Shown here in pieces: positions 16,464-23,957 of a stretch of DNA of 64,000 nt. Location: positions 186,001-250,000 of the forward strand of contig NZ_PGGM01000004.1 in assembly GCF_003010965.1 (NCBI RefSeq). The letters are read 5' to 3'. Source of the stretch: Phyllobacterium sophorae (GTDB lineage: Bacteria > Pseudomonadota > Alphaproteobacteria > Rhizobiales > Rhizobiaceae). The stretch's first letter is position 1, and every line of letters starts with the position of its first letter. The notes beneath the pieces are model-generated. The model was not told the DNA's origin. It saw nothing but the letters and a program-made list of their open reading frames with translations, and did no database searches. The translations under genes and the position numbers were made by a program.

Positions 16464-17567
16464 ATGAATACTGCCGCACTCGCCGCGCCAACCAAACGCG
16501 ATTACAGCCTTATCGGCCGTGACTCGCGGCTGGCAGTTGAGTCGGGCCTTGCCGCAGCGCAGTGGTACCATACCGACATCCCGCGCAAGCAGATGAAGGA
16601 GCTGATGAAACGTTCCGATGGCCCGGCGATGCGCGACACGGCGATCTGGCTCGGCAGTATGGTTATCCTTGCCGGTCTCGGCGTTTATTTCTGGGGCACA
16701 TGGCTCTGCGTGCCGTTCTTCCTCGCCTATGGCGTTCTCTATGGTTCCGCATCGGACAGCCGCTGGCACGAATGCGGTCATGGCACAGCGTTCAAGACCC
16801 GCTGGATGAATGATGTGGTCTACCAGATCGCCTGCTTCATGATCATGCGCAATCCCGTGACCTGGCGCTGGAGCCACACGCGCCATCACACCGACACTGT
16901 CATTGTTGGCCGCGATCCGGAAATTGCCGTGATGCGCCCGCCGGATCTCCTGCGCGTCGTCTTGAATTTCTTCGGCATTCTCGATGTCTGGCATGCCTCA
17001 GGCGATCTCGTCCGCAATACGCTGGGCAACGTCAGCGCGGAAGAAAAGACCTTCATTCCCGAGCAGGAACAGCCGCGGGTGGTGCAGATCGCCCGCATCT
17101 GGGCCGCGATCTACGCGGTCACGATTGCCCTGTCGATCCATACGGGATCGATCATGCCACTGGTGCTGATCGGGCTGCCGCGTCTCTATGGGGCCTGGCA
17201 TCATGTGCTTACCGGCCTGCTGCAGCATGGCGGGCTTGCCGACAATGTCACCGATCACCGGCTCAATAGCCGTACTGTTCTCATGAATCCGGTCAGCCGG
17301 TTCATCTACTGGAATATGAACTATCACGTCGAGCATCACATGTTCCCGATGGTGCCATACCACGCGCTGCCCCAGCTCCATGCAATGATCAAACACGACC
17401 TGCCCGCCGCCAACCCGTCCATTCTGCACGGGTATCGCGAGATGCTACCGGCGTTCCTGCGCCAGCTGCGCAACGAGGATTATTTCATCAAGCGTGAGCT
17501 GCCGCCAACGGCAAAGCCCTATCGTGAGGAATTTCACAACGAACCGGTGGCCACAGCAGCTGAATAG
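16464..17567 (+). CDS. mocD: MocD-like membrane fatty-acid-desaturase-family oxygenase
   Basis: This is a 367-residue integral-membrane di-iron oxygenase of the fatty-acid desaturase/hydroxylase family. The three histidine boxes are present: HECGH (about residue 102), HTRHH (about 139) and HVEHH (about 288), with four hydrophobic segments between them. GGGAGG precedes the chosen ATG; the open frame further upstream lacks a ribosome site. A Rieske ferredoxin and a ferredoxin reductase follow at once, the same trio as mocD, mocE and mocF of Rhizobium rhizopine catabolism, where the complex is proposed to remove the O-methyl group of 3-O-methyl-scyllo-inosamine. Nearby inositol genes support a methylated cyclitol as substrate, but this is inference. 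Confidence 0.8.
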   Translation: MNTAALAAPTKRDYSLIGRDSRLAVESGLAAAQWYHTDIPRKQMKELMKRSDGPAMRDTAIWLGSMVILAGLGVYFWGTWLCVPFFLAYGVLYGSASDSRWHECGHGTAFKTRWMNDVVYQIACFMIMRNPVTWRWSHTRHHTDTVIVGRDPEIAVMRPPDLLRVVLNFFGILDVWHASGDLVRNTLGNVSAEEKTFIPEQEQPRVVQIARIWAAIYAVTIALSIHTGSIMPLVLIGLPRLYGAWHHVLTGLLQHGGLADNVTDHRLNSRTVLMNPVSRFIYWNMNYHVEHHMFPMVPYHALPQLHAMIKHDLPAANPSILHGYREMLPAFLRQLRNEDYFIKRELPPTAKPYREEFHNEPVATAAE

Positions 17568-17595
17568 CAATCACCAATACCAGGGAGGAATAACC

Positions 17596-17910
17596 GTGAG
17601 CAACTGGATCGAGGCCTGCACCTTTGACGACATCGATGAAGAAGATGTCATGCGATTTGACCACGCGGGGCGCACTTTTGCGATCTATCGCAGTCCCGAC
17701 GACGAGTTCTTCGCCACGGATGGCCTGTGCACCCATGAACATATCCACCTGGCCGATGGGTTGGTGATGGATGAAATCATCGAATGTCCCAAGCACAATG
17801 GACGCTTCAATTACAAGACCGGTGAAGCCAAGGGCGCGCCAGTTTGCGTCAATCTGAAGACTTATCCGGTGAAAGTCGAGGCCGGCAAAGTATTGATCCA
17901 ATTAGGATAA
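17596..17910 (+). CDS. mocE: MocE-like Rieske [2Fe-2S] ferredoxin
   Basis: This is a 104-residue soluble Rieske ferredoxin. The cluster ligands are CTHEH (Cys, His) and, 16 residues on, CPKHNG (Cys, His). It would pass electrons from the reductase encoded next to the membrane oxygenase encoded before it. The start is GTG at 17596, placed after GGGAGGAA; an open frame continues upstream but only overlaps the previous gene. The stop codon overlaps the start of the reductase gene (TAATG), indicating translational coupling. The protein fits the MocE class of Rieske ferredoxins. Confidence 0.88.
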   Translation: MSNWIEACTFDDIDEEDVMRFDHAGRTFAIYRSPDDEFFATDGLCTHEHIHLADGLVMDEIIECPKHNGRFNYKTGEAKGAPVCVNLKTYPVKVEAGKVLIQLG

Positions 17911-19148
17911 TGGCTATGGAAAAAGGAATGGTCATCATCGGCGCAGGGGAATGCGGCGCGCGCGCCGCCTTCGCCTTGAGGGAAACCGGCTATGACGGAC
18001 CGGTCACCCTGATCGGCACCGAAAAGCACCTGCCCTACGAGCGCCCGCCTCTGTCAAAAGACGCCATGGTCTCGGAGCATCACCCCCTGCCGAGAACGAT
18101 CGCGGAGGGAACTCAGTTCAGCGAGAAGCGTATCGATTTCATCGGCGATACGACCGCATCGGCGATAAACCGTTCCGAGAAGAACGTGGTTTTCGAAGAC
18201 GGTCGAACCGTGGAATACGATCGCCTCCTGCTCGCGACCGGGGCAATCCCCCGTTCCCTGCCCCAGGCAGCAGGCAGCAGATATTGCGTGACGTTACGCA
18301 GTTTTGACGATGCTCTTGCCATCCGCGCCAAGTTCCGGCCGGACGCGCGCATCGTGATCGTAGGCGGTGGCTTCATCGGACTTGAGCTTGCGGCAAGCGC
18401 CCGCAGGCGCGGAGCGAGAGTGACCGTGATCGAGGCACAAGCCCGCATCATGATGCGAGGCGTGCCGACGGAAATCGCTCAAGTCATCGACCGGCGTCAC
18501 CGCGAGGAAGGCGTGACCATCCGCTGCGATACCGGGATTGTCTCCATTGCCGACAATGCGAATAACGTCGCGATCACCCTTTCGACCGGCGATGTCATCG
18601 CGGCCGATCTTGCCGTGATCGGCATCGGCGCATCGCCGGTCACAGGGCTGGCAGAGGCGGCCGGTCTTGAGACCGGCAACGGCATTGTCGTCAATGAATG
18701 GCTGCAGACCAGTGACCCGGATATTTTCGCGGCCGGCGATTGCTGCACCTTCCCGCTGGCCATTTATGGCGGGAGGCGTGTGCGGCTCGAGGCCTGGCGC
18801 AATGCCCAGGAGCAAGGATCTCTTGCGGCCCGCAACATGCTCGGATCGCTTGAGCCGCATCAGGCCGTTCCGTGGTTCTGGTCGGATCAATATGAGCTTG
18901 GTCTGCAGGTTGCCGGACTGCCGGACGAAGGCACGCAGACCATATGCCGTCAGCTAGACGATGGTGCCTTCATCCTCTTTCACCTCACTGACGACGGCCG
19001 CCTTGCCGCCGCAAGCGGTATCGGCCCCGGCAATGCGGTCGCAAAGGACATAAGGCTTGCCGAAATGCTCATTTCCCGCGGCGCCAGACCCGACCCCATC
19101 CAGCTTGCTGCACCCGGCGTCAGACTGAAATCGCTCCTCGCAGCATAG
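17910..19148 (+). CDS. mocF: MocF-like NAD(P)H:ferredoxin reductase (FAD)
   Basis: This is a 412-residue FAD-dependent pyridine-nucleotide-disulfide-type reductase like those of bacterial dioxygenase systems (BphA4/RhuFR type). The FAD motif VIIGAGECGARAA is at the N-terminus, the NAD(P) motif IVIVGGGFIGLELAASAR is in the middle, and the second FAD motif is DIFAAGDCC. The ATG at 17910 overlaps the stop of the ferredoxin gene; the ATG at 17916 is an alternative. The gene completes the three-part oxygenase electron chain and is followed 12 bases later by the PanB-like gene, so all five plus-strand genes appear to form one operon. Confidence 0.87.
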   Translation: MAMEKGMVIIGAGECGARAAFALRETGYDGPVTLIGTEKHLPYERPPLSKDAMVSEHHPLPRTIAEGTQFSEKRIDFIGDTTASAINRSEKNVVFEDGRTVEYDRLLLATGAIPRSLPQAAGSRYCVTLRSFDDALAIRAKFRPDARIVIVGGGFIGLELAASARRRGARVTVIEAQARIMMRGVPTEIAQVIDRRHREEGVTIRCDTGIVSIADNANNVAITLSTGDVIAADLAVIGIGASPVTGLAEAAGLETGNGIVVNEWLQTSDPDIFAAGDCCTFPLAIYGGRRVRLEAWRNAQEQGSLAARNMLGSLEPHQAVPWFWSDQYELGLQVAGLPDEGTQTICRQLDDGAFILFHLTDDGRLAAASGIGPGNAVAKDIRLAEMLISRGARPDPIQLAAPGVRLKSLLAA

Positions 19149-19160
19149 ACAGGACAGGAA

Positions 19161-19958
19161 ATGGCCAACAGACGACCTACGGTAGCGGACATCCTCGCAT
19201 TGAAGGGCCGCCGCCAATTGACGATGCTGCGTGTAGAAACGCTTGAAGAAGCGGAAGCCGCTGAACGGGCGCGCGTCGATATGCTGTCGGTGCCGCCCGC
19301 ATTGCTCACGCCGGAGTTTCGCGACGCCGCACCCTCAGCTTTCACCTTCCCAGGCCTCGAATATGGGGATTTCATTACGGCCGAGGACTATATGCGTGCT
19401 GCATTCAAGGCGCTGCGTGCGGGCGGGGATGCGGTCTATTGCGCCGCAAGTCTCGCCACGGTGCGGCGGATGCGTGACGAAGGTATCCCGGTTTGCGGCC
19501 ATGTCGGGCTCATTCCTTCCAGAGCAACCTGGACCGGCGGCTTCAAGGCCGTCGGCAAGACAGCCTTGAGTGCACTGGAAATCTGGCGGCAGACCAAAGC
19601 GCTGGAGGACGCCGGTGCCTTTGCGGCGGAAATCGAGGTGGTTCCCGTCGACGTAGCACGTGCCATTTCCGAGCGCACGTCGATGTTCATGATCTCGATG
19701 GGTGCGGGAACGGGTTGCGACGCGCAATATCTGTTCGCACAGGACGTTCTTGGTTCAAATCGCGGCCATTATCCGCGTCATGCCAAGGTCTACCGCAACT
19801 TTTCGGCTGAATATGACCGCCTGCAGCAGGAGAGAGTCGCAGCCTTCTCCGAGTTTGTCGCAGACGTGCACGCACAAAACTATCCGGGGCCCGAACATGT
19901 GGTTGGAATTCCGCGTGACGAACTGGACCGTTTCCTGAAAGAGCTTCCTGGAGTTTAA
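19161..19958 (+). CDS. Diverged PanB-like (ketopantoate hydroxymethyltransferase family) protein
   Basis: This 265-residue protein aligns along its length with PanB, the TIM-barrel enzyme that adds a C1 unit from 5,10-methylene-tetrahydrofolate to a 2-oxoacid. Shared parts include GIPVCGHVGLIPS, the GFKAVGK segment, AEIEVVPVDVA and SMGAGTGCDAQYL. The metal-ligand motifs differ: the usual V-G-D-S-L-G is replaced by MLSVPPALL, and the usual V-K-I-E-G-G by AVYCAAS. It is therefore unlikely to be the ordinary pantothenate enzyme. It is cotranscribed with the oxygenase trio and abuts purU (4-base gap), so a role in handling the released C1 unit or the demethylated product is plausible. Function is unproven. 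Confidence 0.7.
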   Translation: MANRRPTVADILALKGRRQLTMLRVETLEEAEAAERARVDMLSVPPALLTPEFRDAAPSAFTFPGLEYGDFITAEDYMRAAFKALRAGGDAVYCAASLATVRRMRDEGIPVCGHVGLIPSRATWTGGFKAVGKTALSALEIWRQTKALEDAGAFAAEIEVVPVDVARAISERTSMFMISMGAGTGCDAQYLFAQDVLGSNRGHYPRHAKVYRNFSAEYDRLQQERVAAFSEFVADVHAQNYPGPEHVVGIPRDELDRFLKELPGV

Positions 19959-19961
19959 CTT

Positions 19962-20858
19962 ATGGATCATCAGCCCCAAAATCACCTGGCCGCATCGAAA
20001 GCGGCCGAGCATGCACATCGCTTCGTCCTCACCCTCTCCTGCGAAGACAAGCCCGGCATCGTTGCCGCGGTGACGACGGAACTTGCCGGTACCGGCGCTA
20101 ACATTGCGGAGAGCAACCAGTTCTGGGACCGGCAGACCAATCGCTTCTTCATGCGCATCGCCTTCACCACGCCGGAAGCGATCGTCAAGGATGACATCGA
20201 ACGCAGCTTGAAATCATGTGTCGACCGCTTCGACATGAAGACCACTTTGGTCGATCAGGCGAAGAAGCCGAAGATCATCATCATGGTGTCGAAGTTCGAC
20301 CATGCCCTGTTGCATCTGTTCTACCAGATCAAGGTTGGCTGGCTCGATGCCGATGTCGCCGCCATCGTCTCCAACCACGAGGACAGCCGCCGCTTTGCCG
20401 AGCATGAGGGCATCCCCTATCACGTGCTGCCGGTATCCAGGGACAACAAGAAGGAACAGGAAGAGGCGCTGCTGCAGATCGTCAAGGACACCGGTGCCGA
20501 CCTCGTCATCCTCGCCCGCTACATGCAGGTGCTGTCCGACAATCTGTCGAAGCGGCTGTTCGGCAAGGTGATCAACATCCACCATTCGTTCCTGCCCAGC
20601 TTCAAGGGCGCCAAGCCCTATCACCAGGCGCATGAGCGCGGTGTCAAGCTGATCGGTGCCACCGCGCATTATGTCACCCCGGACCTCGACGAAGGTCCGA
20701 TCATCGAGCAGGAGACCGAACGGGTCAGCCACGCGATGAGCGCCGAGGATTTTGTGGCCACCGGCCGCGATATCGAAAGCCGGGTGCTGGCACGAGCGGT
20801 GAAGAAGCACCTCGAATCCCGCGTCATGCTCAACGGCCACAAGACCGTGGTGTTTTAA
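19962..20858 (+). CDS. purU: Formyltetrahydrofolate deformylase
   Basis: This is a 298-residue enzyme that hydrolyses 10-formyl-tetrahydrofolate to formate and tetrahydrofolate. An ACT domain (SCEDKPGIVAAVTTELA, residues about 26-43) is followed by the formyltransferase-like domain. The active-site residues appear in INIHHSFLPSFKGAKPY (Asn, His) and GATAHYVTPDLDEGPII (His, Asp). It is the last gene of the moc-like operon, four bases after the PanB-like gene. In bacteria purU often accompanies demethylases such as the glycine-betaine system, where it recycles folate loaded with C1 units; both the upstream MocDEF-like and the convergent Gbc-like systems would benefit. Confidence 0.93.
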   Translation: MDHQPQNHLAASKAAEHAHRFVLTLSCEDKPGIVAAVTTELAGTGANIAESNQFWDRQTNRFFMRIAFTTPEAIVKDDIERSLKSCVDRFDMKTTLVDQAKKPKIIIMVSKFDHALLHLFYQIKVGWLDADVAAIVSNHEDSRRFAEHEGIPYHVLPVSRDNKKEQEEALLQIVKDTGADLVILARYMQVLSDNLSKRLFGKVINIHHSFLPSFKGAKPYHQAHERGVKLIGATAHYVTPDLDEGPIIEQETERVSHAMSAEDFVATGRDIESRVLARAVKKHLESRVMLNGHKTVVF

Positions 20859-20871
20859 GACGAGCGGCTTG

Positions 20872-20897
20872 GCCTGATGGGTAGATGCCCATCAGGC
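20872..20897. terminator. Bidirectional hairpin terminator
   Basis: A perfect 10-bp stem, GCCTGATGGG / CCCATCAGGC, with loop TAGATG lies between the converging purU and gbcB-like genes. Confidence 0.7.
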
Positions 20898-20913
20898 TGA
20901 GTTTAGAGATTTC

Positions 20914-22017
20914 TCAAGCCTCGATTTCGACATTGCCGAGTGGCTTGGAGCAGCAGGCGAGGACATAACCCTCGTCGATTTCCTCGTCGAGAATGCCGCC
21001 ATTATGGTCCATGTCGACTTCGCCGGAAATCTTCATCACCTTACAGGTGCCACAGAGACCGGATTCGCAGGCCGCTGCGATCCGGATACCGGCGCCGCGC
21101 GCCGCTTTCAGAATCGTGTCGCCTGCAACGCATGGCACATCCATTCCCGACATGGAGAATGTGACGGTCGATGCCGCCTCGACAGCTTCTGTCGAGATGT
21201 CATCCATCATCGGCAAAACCGGCTCGGCGGCGGGACCAAAGCTTTCCTGATGATAGTGGTTCATGTCGAAACCCGATGCTTCCAGCATGGTGCGGACATC
21301 GCGCATGAACCCTTCCGGTCCGCAGCAGAATATTGTCCTGTCCTTGAAATCCGGGGCGAGCAGCGGCAGTTTTGGTGCTTCGAGCCTGCCGCGAATGCCG
21401 GTCCACACCTGGCCCATCTCGTGTTCCTTGATGAGGAAGGCGAGCTTCAGGTTGGGCATGCAACTCATGAGATATTCGAGTTCCTTGCGGAAAATGATAT
21501 CGCTGGGGCGGCGCGCGCAGGTGACGAAACTGATGTCGCTCTGCGGCGCGCAATCATGCATCCAGCGGGTCATTGACATCATCGGGGTAATGCCGGATCC
21601 GGCCGAGATAAACAGATATTTTCCGCCCGGATGTTTGCGCATGGAGAAATCGCCAAGCGGGCCGAATGCCTTGAGCCGCACGCCGGGTGTCAAATGATCC
21701 AGCATCCAGCGCGTGCCGATGCTATCCTCCTGCGCCTTGACCGTCACAGCGATGGTGAAGGGCCGCGACGGGGTGGAGGAGAGCGTATAGGTGCGCAGCA
21801 CCGCTTCGGGCTGCACCGGCAGTTCGAAAGTCATGAACTGGCCCGGCTCATAGCGGAACCAATTCTGATTGTCCGACCTGAAGGTGAAGGTCTTCACATT
21901 GGGCGCTTCCTCAACAATTGACAGGCACTCAAGCAGATGCAGCCGGTCATTCCACGGCTGCATCTGGTCGAGGTGTGGATAGTTCTGAGGAACACCCCCA
22001 GAGCGAGAGTAGGTCAT
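20914..22017 (-). CDS. gbcB: GbcB-like ferredoxin:NAD(P) oxidoreductase
   Basis: This is a 367-residue flavin reductase with an FAD-binding ferredoxin-reductase domain (RTYTLSSTPSRPFTIAVTVK), an NAD(P) domain (FCCGPEGFMRDVRTML) and a C-terminal plant-type [2Fe-2S] domain (CESGLCGTCKV ... CCSKP). It donates electrons to the Rieske oxygenase encoded upstream, as GbcB does for GbcA in glycine betaine demethylation. The longer open frame runs through a repeat element, so the start is placed at the ATG at 22017. That ATG and the next codons (MTYSRSG) lie inside the terminal arm of the repeat, and the ribosome binding site is weak. Confidence 0.85.
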   Translation of the reverse strand: MTYSRSGGVPQNYPHLDQMQPWNDRLHLLECLSIVEEAPNVKTFTFRSDNQNWFRYEPGQFMTFELPVQPEAVLRTYTLSSTPSRPFTIAVTVKAQEDSIGTRWMLDHLTPGVRLKAFGPLGDFSMRKHPGGKYLFISAGSGITPMMSMTRWMHDCAPQSDISFVTCARRPSDIIFRKELEYLMSCMPNLKLAFLIKEHEMGQVWTGIRGRLEAPKLPLLAPDFKDRTIFCCGPEGFMRDVRTMLEASGFDMNHYHQESFGPAAEPVLPMMDDISTEAVEAASTVTFSMSGMDVPCVAGDTILKAARGAGIRIAAACESGLCGTCKVMKISGEVDMDHNGGILDEEIDEGYVLACCSKPLGNVEIEA

Positions 22018-22271
22018 ATTGCACCGTTCTGCCGGAGAGAATTCGCGGACAAGGTCGAGGGGATTGGCGCGGTCGCACTGGTTGTGCGGCCAAAGCCGAG
22101 CCCCGAAGGATTTGGCCCGAATTCGCTCGGCCCTTCGGGTTTCTGGCTGGCGGCCATCCACTTTGTCAGGCGGCATCGTTCGATGGAAAGACATCGGCCT
22201 CGCCACCTTTCTCGTGGGCTGTCTCGCCATCCGAGAAACAGAACTGGCGCAATATGGCCCACTCTCGCTCT
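22000..22271. repeat. MITE-like repeat with long terminal inverted repeats, copy A
   Basis: The ends are inverted repeats of about 30 bp (AGAGCGAGAGTAGGTCATAT outermost on the left, matching the reverse complement of 22252-22271 with few changes). The core holds CCGAAGG and the complement of CCGCCTGACAAAGTGG, shared with copies at 27514, 30322 and 32562. It fills the whole gap between gbcA and gbcB and reaches into the gbcB start. Orientation of the core is opposite to copies B and C. Confidence 0.8.
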
Positions 22272-22276
22272 CGTCA

Positions 22277-23518
22277 TTAAGCTACCCTGCTGAGTTTCTT
22301 GTCGCCGGAGAGACGCGTCTCCATCGCATTGCTGTACCATTCGAGGAATTGCAGCACACCGCCTTCATGCTCGACCGAGTAAGGACCAGGCTCGTAGGCG
22401 GGCGAACGGATACCGAAGGCGTTTTCTTCAACGATACGGCGATCCTGGTCGTTGGTCTCCAGCCAGACATGCGTCAGTTCTTCGATATTGTAGTCGACGC
22501 CTTCCACCGCATCCTTGTGCACCAGCCATTTGGTGGTGACCTGCGTTTCATTGGGACCGAGCGGCAGCACGCGGAACGAGATCGCATGATCGCCAAGAAT
22601 GTGATTCCATGTTGTCGGGTAATGATAGAGCAGCAGCGAACCGATCTGTTTGGCATTGACGTCATCGCTAAGCTGCCTGCCGACGGCACGCTTGCCGCTC
22701 AAGGTATAGCTCTCGGCATCGCGCAACAGTGGCACGCGCGTCGCGCGGTACTGGCCGTCCTCGGCAATACGGAAGACACTCGGCAGGCCAACGGCTTCAC
22801 ACTTGTCCCAATGCGCGACGATTTCCGGATCGTCCTTGGAACCCTGAATACCCGTGACACTCGGCGCCTCCGGGAAGGTCTTGCACAGTTCAGGGTGGTT
22901 GGCGACGCAGTGATAGCACTCGCGATTGTTTTCCCAGACAAGCTTCCAGTTGCCCTTTTCAACGATCGAGCTTTGGAACGCGACCTTCGTCTCGGTGAGG
23001 CGATGCGGCGCGAGGTAGGGTTCGAGCAGCGCGCGCGTCGCTGCGAAATCCGGCGCAACGGGTGCGAGGCAGATGAAGATATACCCGCCGACGCTTTCGC
23101 AATGAACGGTCTTCAGGCTGTGCTGGCTGGCGTCGAAATCATCGCCCATCTGGCGGGCAAACAGCAGGCGGCCATCGAGCTCATAGGTCCACTGGTGATA
23201 GGGGCAGACGAGCTTCGCCGCAGTACCCTTTTCGGCCGAGCAGACGCGTGAACCGCGATGGCGGCAGGAATTGTGGAAGGCTCTGATCTTTCCCTGCCGG
23301 TCACGAACGATGACAACCGGATAGTCGCCGACCTGCACCGTGAAATAATTCCCCGGCTTCGCCACTTCGCAATCATGACCGATGAACAGCCAGTCGCGAT
23401 AGAAGATGTTTTCCATATCGAGACGGTAATAGTCCGGATCGGAATAGAAGGCCTGTTCAAGTCCGTAGCCCGGTTTCCGGTTTTGAAGATTCCGGAGCAG
23501 TTCATTACGAATATCCAT
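22277..23518 (-). CDS. gbcA: GbcA-like Rieske oxygenase (betaine/stachydrine-type demethylase)
   Basis: This is a 413-residue alpha subunit of a Rieske non-heme iron oxygenase. The Rieske ligands are CRHRG and CPYHQW (about residues 84-107); the mononuclear iron site is in WENNRECYHCVANHPEL (about 200-216). The sequence is closest in form to GbcA (glycine betaine to dimethylglycine plus formaldehyde) and the stachydrine demethylase Stc2. A cobalamin riboswitch lies 131 bases upstream in the same direction. The reductase gene follows after a repeat element. Substrate could be glycine betaine, proline betaine or another quaternary amine. Confidence 0.85.
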   Translation of the reverse strand: MDIRNELLRNLQNRKPGYGLEQAFYSDPDYYRLDMENIFYRDWLFIGHDCEVAKPGNYFTVQVGDYPVVIVRDRQGKIRAFHNSCRHRGSRVCSAEKGTAAKLVCPYHQWTYELDGRLLFARQMGDDFDASQHSLKTVHCESVGGYIFICLAPVAPDFAATRALLEPYLAPHRLTETKVAFQSSIVEKGNWKLVWENNRECYHCVANHPELCKTFPEAPSVTGIQGSKDDPEIVAHWDKCEAVGLPSVFRIAEDGQYRATRVPLLRDAESYTLSGKRAVGRQLSDDVNAKQIGSLLLYHYPTTWNHILGDHAISFRVLPLGPNETQVTTKWLVHKDAVEGVDYNIEELTHVWLETNDQDRRIVEENAFGIRSPAYEPGPYSVEHEGGVLQFLEWYSNAMETRLSGDKKLSRVA

Positions 23519-23648
23519 GTCGTGTCCTCGCCCTTACAGCTGCAAAGAACTGACTGGTGGTGACGGAGAAGAACGTCCGCACAGTCAACGAGCGTTGTCT
23601 GCGCAAAATCATGCTCCTTGATCGCCCACCGCGATCAGTCGGTGTTGT

Positions 23649-23827
23649 CACTCGGGGCTGGTTTCCGGGCTCTGGAGTTGCCTTGCCGGGCTTCACGGCG
23701 CCTTCCCGGGGTGCACTCCCAGTGGCTATTTTGCCGCGTTTTACTCCACTACCGTTGCGGGGGCAGCGCCGGGTTTTCGACCGGCTTCCCAATTCTCCGC
23801 TTCCCCTAGAAAGCGGCACCTCAAGTG
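23649..23827 (-). ncRNA. Cobalamin (B12) riboswitch
   Basis: Read on the minus strand, the conserved parts occur in order: closing stem strand CACTTGAGG, then GGTGCCGC, GGGAAGCCGGT, CCCGGCGCTGCCCCCGCAAC, the B12 box AATAGCCACTGGGAG, CCCGGGAAGGCG, AAGCCCGG, AGCCCGGAAACCAGCC and closing strand CCCCGAGTG. The closing stem pairs with one mismatch. The element faces the gbcA-like gene, so adenosylcobalamin should repress that gene and its reductase. Confidence 0.92.
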
Positions 23828-23906
23828 TCCCGATAAAAGCATCCGGCACAGAAAAAGAATAGGTGCGGAAACGACATCGCATTTACGCAAGACGACACAT
23901 ATCCGT

Positions 23907-23935
23907 AAACGAAAACGGCGGCATCTCTGCCGCCG
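23907..23935 (-). terminator. Rho-independent terminator after the fucose operon
   Basis: On the minus strand the 8-bp stem CGGCGGCA / TGCCGCCG with a four-base loop is followed by TTTTCGTTT. It lies 23 bases past the stop of the fuconate dehydratase gene. Confidence 0.85.
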
Positions 23936-23957
23936 CGTTTCATGGACCCTTGCCGGT

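Noticed and set aside
20914-22230. Longer N-terminus (extra 71 residues) for the GbcB-like reductase
   Set aside because: The extra part is read from the repeat element and is not part of the reductase family.
23505-23882. Open frame of 125 codons on the minus strand over the cobalamin riboswitch
   Set aside because: The conserved riboswitch explains the sequence. Its last 35 codons overlap the gbcA start by 14 bases and could be a leader peptide, but the ribosome site is one base from the ATG, so it is not reported as a gene.
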